Assembly: GCF_002288325.1 (NCBI RefSeq)
Contig: NZ_CP016780.1
Coordinates: forward strand, 868,001 to 932,000
DNA length: 64,000 nucleotides
From: Candidatus Planktophila lacus
Lineage (GTDB): Bacteria > Actinomycetota > Actinomycetes > Nanopelagicales > Nanopelagicaceae
Direction: 5' to 3'
Under the pieces are notes generated by a model that was not told where the DNA came from, did no database searches, and was given only the letters and a program-made list of their open reading frames with translations. Position 1 is the first letter of the stretch. Every line of letters starts with the position of its first letter. The translations under genes and the position numbers were made by a program. Shown here piece after piece: positions 20,781-30,245 of this stretch.

Positions 20781-21566
20781 TTAACGCAGTGCGGTAAAGG
20801 TATCGAAGGCTACTTTTAGAATCAGCGCTGCTGTTATTCCCATAAAGACTTTTCGAACTAAACCTGAGCCGCCGCGTAGGGCTATGCGAACACCAATTAG
20901 CCCGCCACAGACATTTGCGATCGCCAGAGTGAGGCCGATTTTCCAGAGAATTTCACCGTTAACTCCAAAGACCAGAATGGCACCGCCGTTGGTAGCTACA
21001 TTGACGACTTTAGCTATTGCAGAGGCTGATAGAAATGCAAATCCCATAACTGCAACCAGTAGAAGAATTAGAAAAGAACCGGTCCCTGGGCCGATGATGC
21101 CATCGTAGAAACCAATTACTAACGCCGCAACAGCCGAGATCTTCAACCGTTTGCTTTCGCTATGTCGCATGGATTCGATCTGACCTAACTGCGGACGTTT
21201 CCAGGTATAGATCAGAACTGCGATTAAGAGCGCAACAACTAGTGGTTTCAAAACTTCTGTTGGAATAAGTGAGGCAAGAGATGCTCCACCCATTGATCCG
21301 ATGAAGGCAGGTATAGCCATAACGATCAATAACTTCGAGCTCACCTTAATGTTTCGGCGATATGTGAGCGCAGAAACTGTTGTTCCAAAGATAGATGGAA
21401 CTTTATTTGTTCCGAGAACTACAACAGTTTCAGTTTTCGCAAGGCCAATCAACATTGCAGGAAGTTGAATTAGCCCTCCCCCGCCAGCGATCGCATCAAT
21501 AAGTCCAGCGCAGAAAGCAGCAGCTGCCAGAAAGGCCAGTGTGTAGAGAGTTAGATCTGCAAACAC
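20781..21566 (-). CDS. TSUP family permease (TauE/SafE-like)
   Basis: A 261-residue membrane protein with about eight hydrophobic helices in two repeats. The N-terminal motif (FCAGLIDAIAGGGGLIQLPAM) and the second-half GFYDGIIGPGTGSFLI are typical of the sulfite exporter TauE/SafE family. Members move sulfite, sulfoacetate or other organic anions; the substrate here cannot be read from sequence. The start is GTG 21566, one base after the proS stop, so translation probably depends on reinitiation after proS. Confidence 0.86.
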   Translation of the reverse strand: MFADLTLYTLAFLAAAAFCAGLIDAIAGGGGLIQLPAMLIGLAKTETVVVLGTNKVPSIFGTTVSALTYRRNIKVSSKLLIVMAIPAFIGSMGGASLASLIPTEVLKPLVVALLIAVLIYTWKRPQLGQIESMRHSESKRLKISAVAALVIGFYDGIIGPGTGSFLILLLVAVMGFAFLSASAIAKVVNVATNGGAILVFGVNGEILWKIGLTLAIANVCGGLIGVRIALRGGSGLVRKVFMGITAALILKVAFDTFTALR

Positions 21567-21567
21567 T

Positions 21568-23301
21568 TTAGGAAAGTGATGCGATTAGAGTTGTGACGGC
21601 AGATATGGCATCGCCAACTGCAACTTCTGATTTCTCTCCTGATTTACGGTTACGGAGTTCAATCTTGCCATCTGCAAGTGATTTACCAACGACGATTATT
21701 ACTGGAATACCAATTAGCTCGGCATCTTTGAATTTAACTCCAGCGCTTGGGTCGCGGCGATCATCGAGCATTACTGTGATGCCAGATGCCTCAAGCTTGG
21801 TTGCGATATCGAGTGCGGTATCGAAAGGCAGATCTTCTTTGCCAGTTGCTACGATATGTACTTTCGCAGGCGCTACTTCTAGCGGCCAAACGAGGCCAAT
21901 CTCGTCATAACTCTGCTCAGCGATTGCAGCGACCGCGCGCGATACTCCGATTCCGTAAGAACCCATTGTGACGACTTGAGATTTACCGTTTTGGTCAAGC
22001 ACGGTAAGACCAAGTGCATCTGCGTATTTGCGACCCAATTGGAAGATATGGCCAATCTCAATTGCGCGATCTATAACGACTGCAGTTGAACATTCTGGAC
22101 ATGAATCGCCTTCACGAATTTCAGCAGCTTCAACATATGCATCAGGTGTGAAGTCACGACCGTTAACTACGTTGCGGGCATGGCGATCTTTCTTATTTGC
22201 ACCAGTTACCCAAGAAGTACCAGGTGCAACGCGAGGATCGGCGTATACAGTGATTCCAAACTTTCCAGCATCTTGTGGACCGATATATCCCTTAACTAAA
22301 CCTGGGTGCTTTGCAAAATCTGCTTCTTCAAATACACGTAACTCTTCAACGCCGGGCAACCCTGCCTGCAGACGCTTAAGATCGACTTCGCGATCACCGG
22401 AAACCAAAACTGATATCGCTTTGTTATCGGCCATCAACAAAACATTTTTTAGAGTTGATGCACCGGTAAATCCACCACCGAATTTCGAATTGAGTACATC
22501 AACTAGTGAATCGATGGTTGGAGTATTTGGAGTATCGAGCTCTTCAAGCGCGGGAACTCCTGACGGATCAGCTGGTGCAACCTTGGTGATCATCGCTTCT
22601 ACGTTGGCGGCGAATCCACACTTAGGACAGAGAACATAAGTGTCTTCACCGGTTGGGCAAGGCGCCAAGAACTCTTCAGATTTAGATCCACCCATCGCGC
22701 CAGAGACTGCCTTAACGATGTTGTATTTAAGGTGGAGGCGATCGAAGGTGGTGATGTAAGCATCGCGATGCTTATCATAAGAAATTCCTAGGCCCTCATC
22801 AGTTAAATCAAATGAGTAAGAATCCTTCATAACAAATTCGCGGCCGCGGATGATTCCGCTACGTGGGCGCGCTTCATCGCGGAACTTATTTTGAATCTGA
22901 TAAATGGTCAACGGTAAGTCTTTATAGGATGAATATTCACCTTTAACCATCAAGGTAAACATCTCTTCGTGGGTTGGACCTAGTAAATAATCTCCACCTT
23001 TGCGATCTTGCAATCTAAAGAGCGATGGTCCGTACTCTTCCCAGCGATTGGTGGCCTCATATGCCTCTTTCGGCAAGAGCGCTGGAAAATGAACTTCCTG
23101 AAATCCAGCCTTATCCATTTCTTCACGGATGATATTTTCGACGTTGCGTAGAGTGATTACGCCAAGTGGCAACCATGAGTAAATTCCAGCCGCGATACGG
23201 CGGATATATCCCGCGCGCACTAAGAGCTTATGGCTTGGAACTTCTGCATCGGCAGGATCATCGCGCAGAGTGCGAAGAAATAGGCTGGACATGCGCAACA
23301 T
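21568..23301 (-). CDS. proS: Prolyl-tRNA synthetase (bacterial type)
   Basis: A 577-residue class II synthetase charging tRNA-Pro. Motif 2 lies around [16 protein letters not shown], motif 3 around [13 protein letters not shown], and between them sits the inserted editing domain of the bacterial type, followed by the anticodon-binding domain. Start ATG 23301 with a second in-frame ATG at 23292; the first fits the family N-terminus (MLRMSSLF). The order dxr-rseP-ispG-proS is conserved in actinobacteria. Confidence 0.96.
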   Translation of the reverse strand: MLRMSSLFLRTLRDDPADAEVPSHKLLVRAGYIRRIAAGIYSWLPLGVITLRNVENIIREEMDKAGFQEVHFPALLPKEAYEATNRWEEYGPSLFRLQDRKGGDYLLGPTHEEMFTLMVKGEYSSYKDLPLTIYQIQNKFRDEARPRSGIIRGREFVMKDSYSFDLTDEGLGISYDKHRDAYITTFDRLHLKYNIVKAVSGAMGGSKSEEFLAPCPTGEDTYVLCPKCGFAANVEAMITKVAPADPSGVPALEELDTPNTPTIDSLVDVLNSKFGGGFTGASTLKNVLLMADNKAISVLVSGDREVDLKRLQAGLPGVEELRVFEEADFAKHPGLVKGYIGPQDAGKFGITVYADPRVAPGTSWVTGANKKDRHARNVVNGRDFTPDAYVEAAEIREGDSCPECSTAVVIDRAIEIGHIFQLGRKYADALGLTVLDQNGKSQVVTMGSYGIGVSRAVAAIAEQSYDEIGLVWPLEVAPAKVHIVATGKEDLPFDTALDIATKLEASGITVMLDDRRDPSAGVKFKDAELIGIPVIIVVGKSLADGKIELRNRKSGEKSEVAVGDAISAVTTLIASLS

Positions 23302-23322
23302 GGGCGCAACCTTATCGCGTAA

Positions 23323-24474
23323 TTACTTAACTGTGACGGAAGGTTCGCCTGAACCAACGCCAGCGGCTTCCATTTCCTCGGCCAAACGCATCGCTTCTTC
23401 GATAAGAGTTTCAACGATCATCGCTTCAGGAACGGTCTTGATTACTTCACCCTTAACAAAGATCTGGCCTTTACCGTTTCCAGATGCAACTCCAAGATCT
23501 GCCTCGCGCGCTTCGCCGGGTCCATTTACGACACAACCCATAACTGCAACGCGAAGTGGAACTGTCATTCCTTCGAGTCCAGCTTGGACTTTTTCAGCCA
23601 AGGTATAGACATCTACTTGTGCGCGACCGCATGATGGGCAAGAGACAATCTCGAGCTTACGTTGGCGTAAGTTAAGTGATTCGAGAATTGAGATACCAAC
23701 TTTTACTTCCTCAACGGGAGGTGCTGACATTGACACGCGAATTGTGTCCCCGATTCCTTCTGCGAGCAAAATTCCAAATGCGGTTGCAGATTTGATTGTT
23801 GCCTGGAAGGCAGGGCCTGCTTCGGTAACACCAAGGTGTAATGGATAATCACATTTTGCCGCCAAGATGCGATAAGCATTTACCATCGTTACCGGATCAT
23901 GATGCTTAACTGAAATTTTTAAATCTGAGAAACCATGTTCTTCAAAGAGCGATGCTTCCCAGAGCGCAGATTCAGCGAGTGCCTCAGGCGTTGCTTTGCC
24001 GTACTTTGCAAGCAAACGTGGATCAAGTGAACCAGCGTTAACACCGATACGGATTGGGATACCTGCATCGCCTGCCGCTTTGGCTACCTCTTTAACCTTG
24101 TCATCAAATTGTTTGATATTTCCTGGATTTACACGGACCGCAGCACAACCAGCGTCGATTGCGGCAAAGATATATTTTGGTTGAAAGTGAATATCTGCGA
24201 TAACTGGAATCTGTGATTTCTTTGCAATCTGAGCAAGCGCATCTGCATCATCTTGGCTTGGAACTGCAACACGAACAATCTGACAACCGGCAGCGGTTAG
24301 TTCAGCGATCTGCTGCAGAGTTGAATTCACATCGGCAGTTAGCGTTGTGCACATCGATTGAACGCTCACGGGTGAATCGCTACCTACCCCGACGTTGCCA
24401 ACTCGCAACTGCTTCGTCTTACGTCGCGGATGAAGTGGAGCAGGAGGGGCGCTAGGAATTCCGAGATCAACCAT
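23323..24474 (-). CDS. ispG: 4-hydroxy-3-methylbut-2-en-1-yl diphosphate synthase
   Basis: A 383-residue 4Fe-4S enzyme converting MEcPP to HMBPP, the penultimate step of the MEP isoprenoid route. Cluster cysteines are visible in SCPSCGRAQ and in the later [11 protein letters not shown] segment. ATG 24474 gives [11 protein letters not shown], which matches the actinobacterial N-terminus; an in-frame TTG at 24492 is less likely. There is no good Shine-Dalgarno. It lies in the same run as dxr. Confidence 0.95.
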   Translation of the reverse strand: MVDLGIPSAPPAPLHPRRKTKQLRVGNVGVGSDSPVSVQSMCTTLTADVNSTLQQIAELTAAGCQIVRVAVPSQDDADALAQIAKKSQIPVIADIHFQPKYIFAAIDAGCAAVRVNPGNIKQFDDKVKEVAKAAGDAGIPIRIGVNAGSLDPRLLAKYGKATPEALAESALWEASLFEEHGFSDLKISVKHHDPVTMVNAYRILAAKCDYPLHLGVTEAGPAFQATIKSATAFGILLAEGIGDTIRVSMSAPPVEEVKVGISILESLNLRQRKLEIVSCPSCGRAQVDVYTLAEKVQAGLEGMTVPLRVAVMGCVVNGPGEAREADLGVASGNGKGQIFVKGEVIKTVPEAMIVETLIEEAMRLAEEMEAAGVGSGEPSVTVK

Positions 24475-24529
24475 GGGGCTATTCTGCACCAAAAATAGGT
24501 AATCGGCGATTTAACCGCCGCAGCGCTGC

Positions 24530-25678
24530 TTAGAAGTTGAGCGAAATTGGATTGAAGATATCTGCAATCAAAAGTAGGACTGTCAGCGCAGCCAAGATCA
24601 CAAAGACCGTTGCAGTAATAGGTGTGAGCACTTGCACATCAATAGCGGCTGGTCTTGGCTTTCGGCGGATTCGTGCAAAGAGCGCACGAATTTCATCTGC
24701 AATAGCTACCGCCATATGGCCACCATCTAGTGGCAATATCGGTAAGAGATTAAAGAGACCTACAAAGATATTTAAACTAGCAACAATCAAAAGAAATGTT
24801 CCGAGACGTTCAGCCAGATCTAACTCACCGCTAGCTGCTGCTTGACCAGATACGCGGGCAACTCCGACGACTCCGACTAAACCATTTTGATCTCGTTCTT
24901 CGCCACCAAATGTCTGACCCCAAAGTGCAGGAATCTTGGTGGGAAGTTGTACAAGAGAGGTCGCTGATGCTGAAGTAAATCTCCAAGTTAACTCGGCTGC
25001 CCGAGTAACTGATGAGATTGGGCTCATCCGCTTGGTTCCGAATTCATTGATAATGCCGAGTACGTAACGTGATGTGCCATCTTCGATATCGGTCATGCGT
25101 GGTGCTGCCGAAATATCTTGAATAACACCGCCTCTTTCAATGGTGAAGGTGAGCGGGCGTCCGTCTGAGTTTCGGATCTTTAAAAGTTGATCTTGCCAAT
25201 CGGTTGAGCGATCACCGTCAATTGCAATGATCTGATCACCTTTTTGAAAACCGGCCGCTGCTGCAGCGCTATTTGCGGCAACAGAATCAATGACGGGTAG
25301 AACTTGGTTTACGCCAACGCCAGCTAAGAGGACGAAGAGTAAGAGATAGCCGAGAACAAAATGAAGAAATGAACCAGCACCTAAGACAATTAATTTACGC
25401 CCTGATGATGCGCGATAGAAAGCACGGCCTTCTTCACCTTCTGGCATCTCATCGCGTGGAGTCATTCCGTCGATGCGGCAATAACCACCGGCTGGGATGG
25501 CTTTGATTCCGAACTCAGTTTCACCACGTTGACGCGACCAGATGCGCTTGCCAAATCCAACGAAGAACTCAGAGACTCGCATTCCGTAACGGCGCGCTGT
25601 GAGGTAGTGCCCAAATTCGTGAACCATCACTGAGAAGAGCAGGGCAAAGATAAAGGCGAGGATTCCGACGAGTTGCAT
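24530..25678 (-). CDS. rseP: Site-2 protease (RseP/Rip1-type M50 metalloprotease)
   Basis: A 382-residue intramembrane zinc protease. The HEFGH active site is at residues 20-24 inside the first helix. A PDZ domain follows the second helix at about 120-215, and the LDGGH-type segment (PILPLDGGHMAV) lies in the C-terminal membrane region. The family cleaves membrane-bound anti-sigma factors and related proteins; Rip1 is the mycobacterial example. Its ATG 25678 shares one base with the dxr stop (TAATG), implying translational coupling. Confidence 0.93.
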   Translation of the reverse strand: MQLVGILAFIFALLFSVMVHEFGHYLTARRYGMRVSEFFVGFGKRIWSRQRGETEFGIKAIPAGGYCRIDGMTPRDEMPEGEEGRAFYRASSGRKLIVLGAGSFLHFVLGYLLLFVLLAGVGVNQVLPVIDSVAANSAAAAAGFQKGDQIIAIDGDRSTDWQDQLLKIRNSDGRPLTFTIERGGVIQDISAAPRMTDIEDGTSRYVLGIINEFGTKRMSPISSVTRAAELTWRFTSASATSLVQLPTKIPALWGQTFGGEERDQNGLVGVVGVARVSGQAAASGELDLAERLGTFLLIVASLNIFVGLFNLLPILPLDGGHMAVAIADEIRALFARIRRKPRPAAIDVQVLTPITATVFVILAALTVLLLIADIFNPISLNF

Positions 25679-26835
25679 TAACGGGCTGCTTTCTGAAGAA
25701 GTTCGGTGGCGATTGCTCGCGCATCCTCTTCGATGGCACTGACATCAGATAGATCACGCGGGGCGCTTGCCGATTTTCCGCCGAGCTTCTGGACGACTTC
25801 TTCAACTGTTTCCACGATCGAAGTAAAGCCAATTTTTCCTGAGATAAACGAGGCAACGCACACTTCGTTTGCCGCGTTGAAAATTGCAGGTAGTCCGCCG
25901 CCGAGCGCGCCACAACGTCGCGCCAAATCAATTGCTGGAAAGCGTTCGTTATCGATCGGTGCAAATGTCCAGGTATGAGATTGCGTCCAATCAATTGGCG
26001 CTGTTGCCGCCTTTACGCGATCTGGGTGGTTAATTGCGAAAGAGATTGGCCCCTTCATATTTGGAGGCGATGCTTGGGCAATCGTTGATCCATCTATGTA
26101 CTCGACCATTGAGTGCACAACTGATTGCGGATGAATAACTGCTTCAATTTGTGAGTAAGGAATCGCAAATAGGTAGTGGGCTTCAATTATCTCAAGGCCC
26201 TTATTTACAAGCGTTGCAGAGTTAATTGTTACGACCGGACCCATCGACCAAGTTGGGTGGTTAAGCGCTTCTGCAACAGTGATCGCCGATAAATCAGTGC
26301 GGTCGCGAAATGGGCCTCCACTTGCGGTGAGAACTAACTTGGAAACTTCAGATTTCTTTCCACCCATTAGCGATTGCCAGAGAGCCGAATGTTCAGAATC
26401 AACCGGCAATAATTGATCAGGCTTTGCCAGAGACATCACTAATTCACCGCCTGCCACGAGTGATTCTTTATTGGCTAGGGCGAGGCGATTTCCCACACGA
26501 AGAGCTGCCAGAGTTGGGCCTAATCCAATTGAGCCAGTTATGCCATTTAAAACTACATCGCAAGTTATCGCTGCTATTTCAGTGGATGCCAGCGGCCCAT
26601 CAATTACCGTTGCATTAGGTAGCGCAGCTTTAATTTGATCAGCGTTCTTAGTAACGCCAATTACGGGAACGTTGAATTTCTTTGCTTGGGAAATTAATAG
26701 TTCGGTATTACTGCCAGCTGCCGTTATAGCAACAACGCGAAATAGCGATGGATTGGCCTCAACAATTTCCAGTGCCTGAACACCAATAGATCCCGTTGAA
26801 CCAAGGATTACTAAATCTTTCACTGCTGCTACCAA
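25678..26835 (-). CDS. dxr: 1-deoxy-D-xylulose 5-phosphate reductoisomerase
   Basis: A 385-residue NADPH enzyme for the first committed MEP step and the target of fosmidomycin. Near the N-terminus is VILGSTGSIG for cofactor binding; substrate and metal residues lie around PVDSEHSALWQ and TASGGPFRD. The start is uncertain: TTG 26835, GTG 26832 and GTG 26823 are all in frame and none has a strong ribosome-binding site. It follows the ureohydrolase gene by a few bases. Confidence 0.94.
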   Translation of the reverse strand: MVAAVKDLVILGSTGSIGVQALEIVEANPSLFRVVAITAAGSNTELLISQAKKFNVPVIGVTKNADQIKAALPNATVIDGPLASTEIAAITCDVVLNGITGSIGLGPTLAALRVGNRLALANKESLVAGGELVMSLAKPDQLLPVDSEHSALWQSLMGGKKSEVSKLVLTASGGPFRDRTDLSAITVAEALNHPTWSMGPVVTINSATLVNKGLEIIEAHYLFAIPYSQIEAVIHPQSVVHSMVEYIDGSTIAQASPPNMKGPISFAINHPDRVKAATAPIDWTQSHTWTFAPIDNERFPAIDLARRCGALGGGLPAIFNAANEVCVASFISGKIGFTSIVETVEEVVQKLGGKSASAPRDLSDVSAIEEDARAIATELLQKAAR

Positions 26836-26839
26836 TTAA

Positions 26840-27838
26840 CTATCTATCGAGAAGATTTTGCGTTGGTGAATACGGAGTTCCGCTACGACGTTTTGCGATC
26901 GCAGATAAAGCTTCTAATACAACGCGGTTGGCAAGAATTGCGGTGATATCAGCGCTATCAAATGGAGGAGCAACTTCAACGACATCAATTCCGACAACGG
27001 GAAGTTCTAGACAGATACGACGCACTGCTTCAAGTAGTTCACGGCTAGTCATTCCACCTGGTTCGGGAGTTCCGGTGCCTGGAGCCATGCCTGGATCAAC
27101 CACATCTATATCCACTGAGAGAAATACGCCATCGCATCCATCGGTAAGGGTTGCAAAGGATTCATCAAGAACTTTATTGAGCCCGCGGTGATGGATTTCT
27201 GTCATCTCGTATGAGCGCATACCTTGATCGCGCATCCAATTTAAAGTCTTGTCATCTGGCCAATATCCGCGAAGCCCTAGTTGCAGGAAGCGATCGCCAC
27301 GAACCTGGCCTGATTCAATTAAGCGGCGCATAGGAGTTCCGTGGCCTATCAGCGCACCAAATTGATCTTCACCTGTATCAGCATGAGCATCGAAGTGGAT
27401 CATGGAAATTTTGCCAAGGCCGCGGTGTTTTGCAATACCTGCAACATCTGCTGAAGCGATCGAGTGGTCTCCCCCAAGAATTACTGGAATCTTTCCAGCG
27501 CGCGAAATCTTTTCAGTCGCTTCTTCTAAAACTTTTAAGGATGAAACTAGATCTCCAGGTGGCATCAGCAAATCGCCTGCGTCATAAACCTTTAACGCCT
27601 TGAGCGCATCGATGCGCAGGGCAAGGTGTGGGCGCTCAGCATCATGTGGCAGATAATCTCCACCGCGAATTGCTTGCGGACCAAACTTAGTGCCGGAGCG
27701 ATGTGAAGTTCCGGAATCAATTGGTGCGCCAACAATTATTACATCGGCATCGGCATAAGACTTTGGATCATCGAGATCGCATTGTTGGATACCGAGAAAT
27801 GTAAAACTTGGTCCATACATATTGCCGTGGTTTGCCAT
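26840..27838 (-). CDS. speB: Ureohydrolase, agmatinase-like
   Basis: A 332-residue member of the arginase/agmatinase family. Metal ligands are intact: His125 (GGDHS), Asp150/His152/Asp154 (FDAHAD) and Asp243/Asp245 (SVDIDVVDP). Members release urea from agmatine, guanidinobutyrate or other guanidino compounds; the substrate here is not certain. The RGYWP segment near residue 190 may mark a subfamily other than classical agmatinase. It follows the FAD oxidase gene by 23 bp and lies downstream of a polyamine-type importer, so a role in using imported amines is inferred. Confidence 0.85.
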   Translation of the reverse strand: MANHGNMYGPSFTFLGIQQCDLDDPKSYADADVIIVGAPIDSGTSHRSGTKFGPQAIRGGDYLPHDAERPHLALRIDALKALKVYDAGDLLMPPGDLVSSLKVLEEATEKISRAGKIPVILGGDHSIASADVAGIAKHRGLGKISMIHFDAHADTGEDQFGALIGHGTPMRRLIESGQVRGDRFLQLGLRGYWPDDKTLNWMRDQGMRSYEMTEIHHRGLNKVLDESFATLTDGCDGVFLSVDIDVVDPGMAPGTGTPEPGGMTSRELLEAVRRICLELPVVGIDVVEVAPPFDSADITAILANRVVLEALSAIAKRRSGTPYSPTQNLLDR

Positions 27839-27861
27839 TGGTTAAGGATAGTTGCTAATGA

Positions 27862-29274
27862 TTAAGAATCGAACCCAAGGCCAAGCGAATCCAGGAGTTT
27901 TAGCCAGAGGTTGCGCTTGCCCTGGTGTTTATCTGCCTGATTGATCGACCACTGTGTGAGGCGGATAAAAATGAATCTGAGAGGTTCAGGTGGAAATGGC
28001 ATCGGCTTCTTGCGAACCATCTTTAATCTGGTTCGTTCATTATCTTTACCGTCTAACAAATCGAGCATTACCTGGGCGCCAAAGCGCGTTGAACCAACAC
28101 CCAAACCTGTGTAACCCAATACATATGCCACGCGTCCTCGATAAGCCATCCCCCAGAAAGGCGAGAAGCGCGAACAAGTATCGATTGCTCCTCCCCAACC
28201 ATGGGTGAACTTAATTCCTCTAAGTTGCGGGAAGGTTTCTAAGAATGCTTCTGCCAGATGAGCATAAGTTTCGGCATCTGTTTCATACTCTTGGCGCACT
28301 TTGCCGCGGAAGTTGTAGATGGCATCGTATCCACCCCAAAGAATTTCATTATCTTTTGTCATTCGATAGTAATGGAACTGATTACCCGCATCAGATAGAC
28401 CTTCGCGCTCATCCCAACCGATAGATTCGAGTTGTTCCGCGCTCAAAGGTTCGGTAACTAGTTGGAAGTCATAGACAGGTACTACATATTTATGCGCGCG
28501 CTTAATCAGTGACTTGAAAACATTTGTAGCAAGTGCAACCTTTGTGGCATAAACGCTTCCATATGGAGTGTGAACGATCATGCCGTTCTTGGTGCGCTCT
28601 AAACGATCAACGCGTGAATTTTCAAATATCTTTACACCCAGGCTTATGCATGCTCGCTCTAGCCCCCAAACTAATCGGGCCGGATCAACTAGAGCAGTTC
28701 CGTCAGGATCCCAGAGAGCTCCTTTGTAGATTGGAGATTTAATTCGGGATTGAATTTGTTGCTGAGATAAGAGTTCAACGTTGTCTCCGAATGAATTTCG
28801 GAGATTGGCTTCTTCCTCTAAGCCCTTCATCTGCCAATCTTCAACTGCAACTCGAAGTTCACCGTTCCATTCGAAATCACATTCGATGCCGTACTTCTTT
28901 ATCGTCGCCTCGATAGCATCTAAATTCTCACGACCTAGCTTTTCAATGACAGCCATCTCATCTTTAAATCGGCCATACCCATTCATGAATCCATGGGTGA
29001 GCGAGTAACTGCAGAAACCGCCGTTACGACCGGAAGCGCCCGCGCCCGTTTCGCGTTGTTCGACAACAACAACTTCGCGCTCGGGATTTGCTTCCTTTGC
29101 TAAGAGCGCAGTCCAGAGACCGGTGTAACCGGCACCAACAATGCACAGATCAGATGTCACATCGCCGATAAGAGTTGGATGTGGAAGTGGCTCTAGTGGA
29201 TCTTCATCCAACCAATAGAGCTGGGGTTGCATCTGCGATAAATGTTTAAGAATAGAAGGATCGATGGTAGCCAT
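27862..29274 (-). CDS. FAD-dependent amine oxidoreductase (DAO family, PuuB-like)
   Basis: A 470-residue flavoprotein of the D-amino acid oxidase/glycine oxidase superfamily. The dinucleotide-binding motif GAGYTG is at residues 47-52, with EQRETGAGASGRNGG just after, typical of gamma-glutamylputrescine oxidase-like enzymes. The C-terminus is longer than in PuuB. It likely oxidises an amine to an aldehyde and ammonia, with the aldehyde dehydrogenase at 33550 as the natural next step. No PuuA glutamylputrescine synthetase is in the window. The start ATG 29274 is preceded by a hairpin that can reposition the Shine-Dalgarno (separate entry). Confidence 0.84.
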   Translation of the reverse strand: MATIDPSILKHLSQMQPQLYWLDEDPLEPLPHPTLIGDVTSDLCIVGAGYTGLWTALLAKEANPEREVVVVEQRETGAGASGRNGGFCSYSLTHGFMNGYGRFKDEMAVIEKLGRENLDAIEATIKKYGIECDFEWNGELRVAVEDWQMKGLEEEANLRNSFGDNVELLSQQQIQSRIKSPIYKGALWDPDGTALVDPARLVWGLERACISLGVKIFENSRVDRLERTKNGMIVHTPYGSVYATKVALATNVFKSLIKRAHKYVVPVYDFQLVTEPLSAEQLESIGWDEREGLSDAGNQFHYYRMTKDNEILWGGYDAIYNFRGKVRQEYETDAETYAHLAEAFLETFPQLRGIKFTHGWGGAIDTCSRFSPFWGMAYRGRVAYVLGYTGLGVGSTRFGAQVMLDLLDGKDNERTRLKMVRKKPMPFPPEPLRFIFIRLTQWSINQADKHQGKRNLWLKLLDSLGLGFDS

Positions 29275-29306
29275 CGCTTTTTCCGGGAGCGCCCGGAAAT
29301 CACCTC
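29275..29306 (-). promoter_or_regulatory. Hairpin between Shine-Dalgarno and start codon of the amine oxidase gene
   Basis: TTTCCGGG and CCCGGAAA (29280-29287 and 29292-29299) form a perfect 8-bp stem with a 4-nt loop. The best Shine-Dalgarno, GAGGTG (complement of 29301-29306), is 26 nt from ATG when linear but about 6 nt when the stem is folded out. The only closer purine run (GGAAAA) is buried in the stem. Folding could therefore help initiation, an arrangement that could respond to RNA-binding or temperature. Confidence 0.6.
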
Positions 29307-29408
29307 TTCAATTACTACTAGTAGTTGTCCCGGGTCCTCCGGAGTCCAACCCCATAACGCAGGTTTCCTGATTTACAACCTGTGGTTCGTTATAGATATC
29401 GCTTTATA
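29307..29408 (-). ncRNA. Dense dyad cluster between potC and the amine oxidase gene, candidate structured leader or operator
   Basis: Just after potC the minus strand can fold into a two-part stem: ATAACG/CGTTAT and CAGGTT/AACCTG (29354-29393), with a 5-nt one-sided bulge and an 11-nt loop. It is followed by CTCCGGAG at 29337-29344 and the 12-bp palindrome ACTACTAGTAGT at 29314-29325. No T-tract follows any of these, so they are not ordinary terminators. They match no riboswitch consensus that I recognise. The element could be a processed intercistronic RNA, a ligand-sensing leader or operator DNA. Confidence 0.5.
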
Positions 29409-30245
29409 TTAGCGGGCTTTACGGCGATTTACTATCTGACCCGCCAGAACTATCGCAAGGGCAAGGAAGAACATGCTTGAGGCAATTACATTTGCTTGGG
29501 CGGGGATACCGCGAGCGGCCGCTGTATAAACAAATTTGGGAAAAGTTATAACAGTTCCTGAGTTGAAATTGGTAATAATAAAGTCGTCAAAGGAAAGACT
29601 AAATGCCAATAGCGCAGCGCCTGCAATACCAGGTGCTACCAGCGGAAGTGTTACTCGGCGGAAAGTTTGAAATTCATTGGCATACAAATCCATCGCAGCT
29701 TGTTCAAGTCGCGGATCAAGGCTGGCGATTCGCGCCTTCACTGTAACTACAACGAAGGAGATACAGAAAACCACATGCGCAATAACAGTTGGCCAAAATC
29801 CTGGGTTGATGTGAAGTACCAGGAAGAGAGAAAGCAACGATGCGCCAAGGACAATTTCAGGGGTAGCCATCGGTAAAAAGATCAAAAGATTTGAGGTTGA
29901 TCTGCCTCTAAATTTATGGCGGCCTATTGCAAATGCAATCATTGTTCCGAGGATCGTTGAGAAGATCGTTGCCAGTAGGCCGATCTTGATCGAATTTGCT
30001 AAGGCGTTACAGACTTCAGGTGCACCACAAGGGTTCTGCCAATTATCGAGAGTAAAGCCCTTCCAGATTAGGTTGCTTTTTCCGGAATCATTAAATGAGA
30101 ATGCAAAGGTGTAGGCAACTGGAATAAAGAGATAGGTGAAGGCCAAGAACATATAAACGCGGATTAAATTACGTCCAAACCAACGTTGGAATCTAAGAAC
30201 CGGAGAAATTGTTGGCGCTTTTGCTTCAGCGATCTTCTTGCTCAT
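29409..30245 (-). CDS. potC: Polyamine-type ABC transporter permease PotC
   Basis: A 278-residue inner-membrane permease with about six helices. The EAA loop that docks the ATPase is visible (AAMDLYANEFQTFRRVTLPL, around residue 175-195). It pairs with PotB, whose gene overlaps it by 4 bp, to form the channel for putrescine, spermidine or related cations. Substrate choice depends on PotD. It is the last importer gene before the structured gap and the oxidase gene. Confidence 0.92.
   Translation of the reverse strand: MSKKIAEAKAPTISPVLRFQRWFGRNLIRVYMFLAFTYLFIPVAYTFAFSFNDSGKSNLIWKGFTLDNWQNPCGAPEVCNALANSIKIGLLATIFSTILGTMIAFAIGRHKFRGRSTSNLLIFLPMATPEIVLGASLLSLFLVLHINPGFWPTVIAHVVFCISFVVVTVKARIASLDPRLEQAAMDLYANEFQTFRRVTLPLVAPGIAGAALLAFSLSFDDFIITNFNSGTVITFPKFVYTAAARGIPAQANVIASSMFFLALAIVLAGQIVNRRKAR

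Noticed and set aside
29280-29299. The 8-bp stem before the amine oxidase gene as an intrinsic terminator
   Set aside because: On the minus strand it is followed by AAAAAGCG, and on the plus strand by TCACC; there is no U-tract in either direction.
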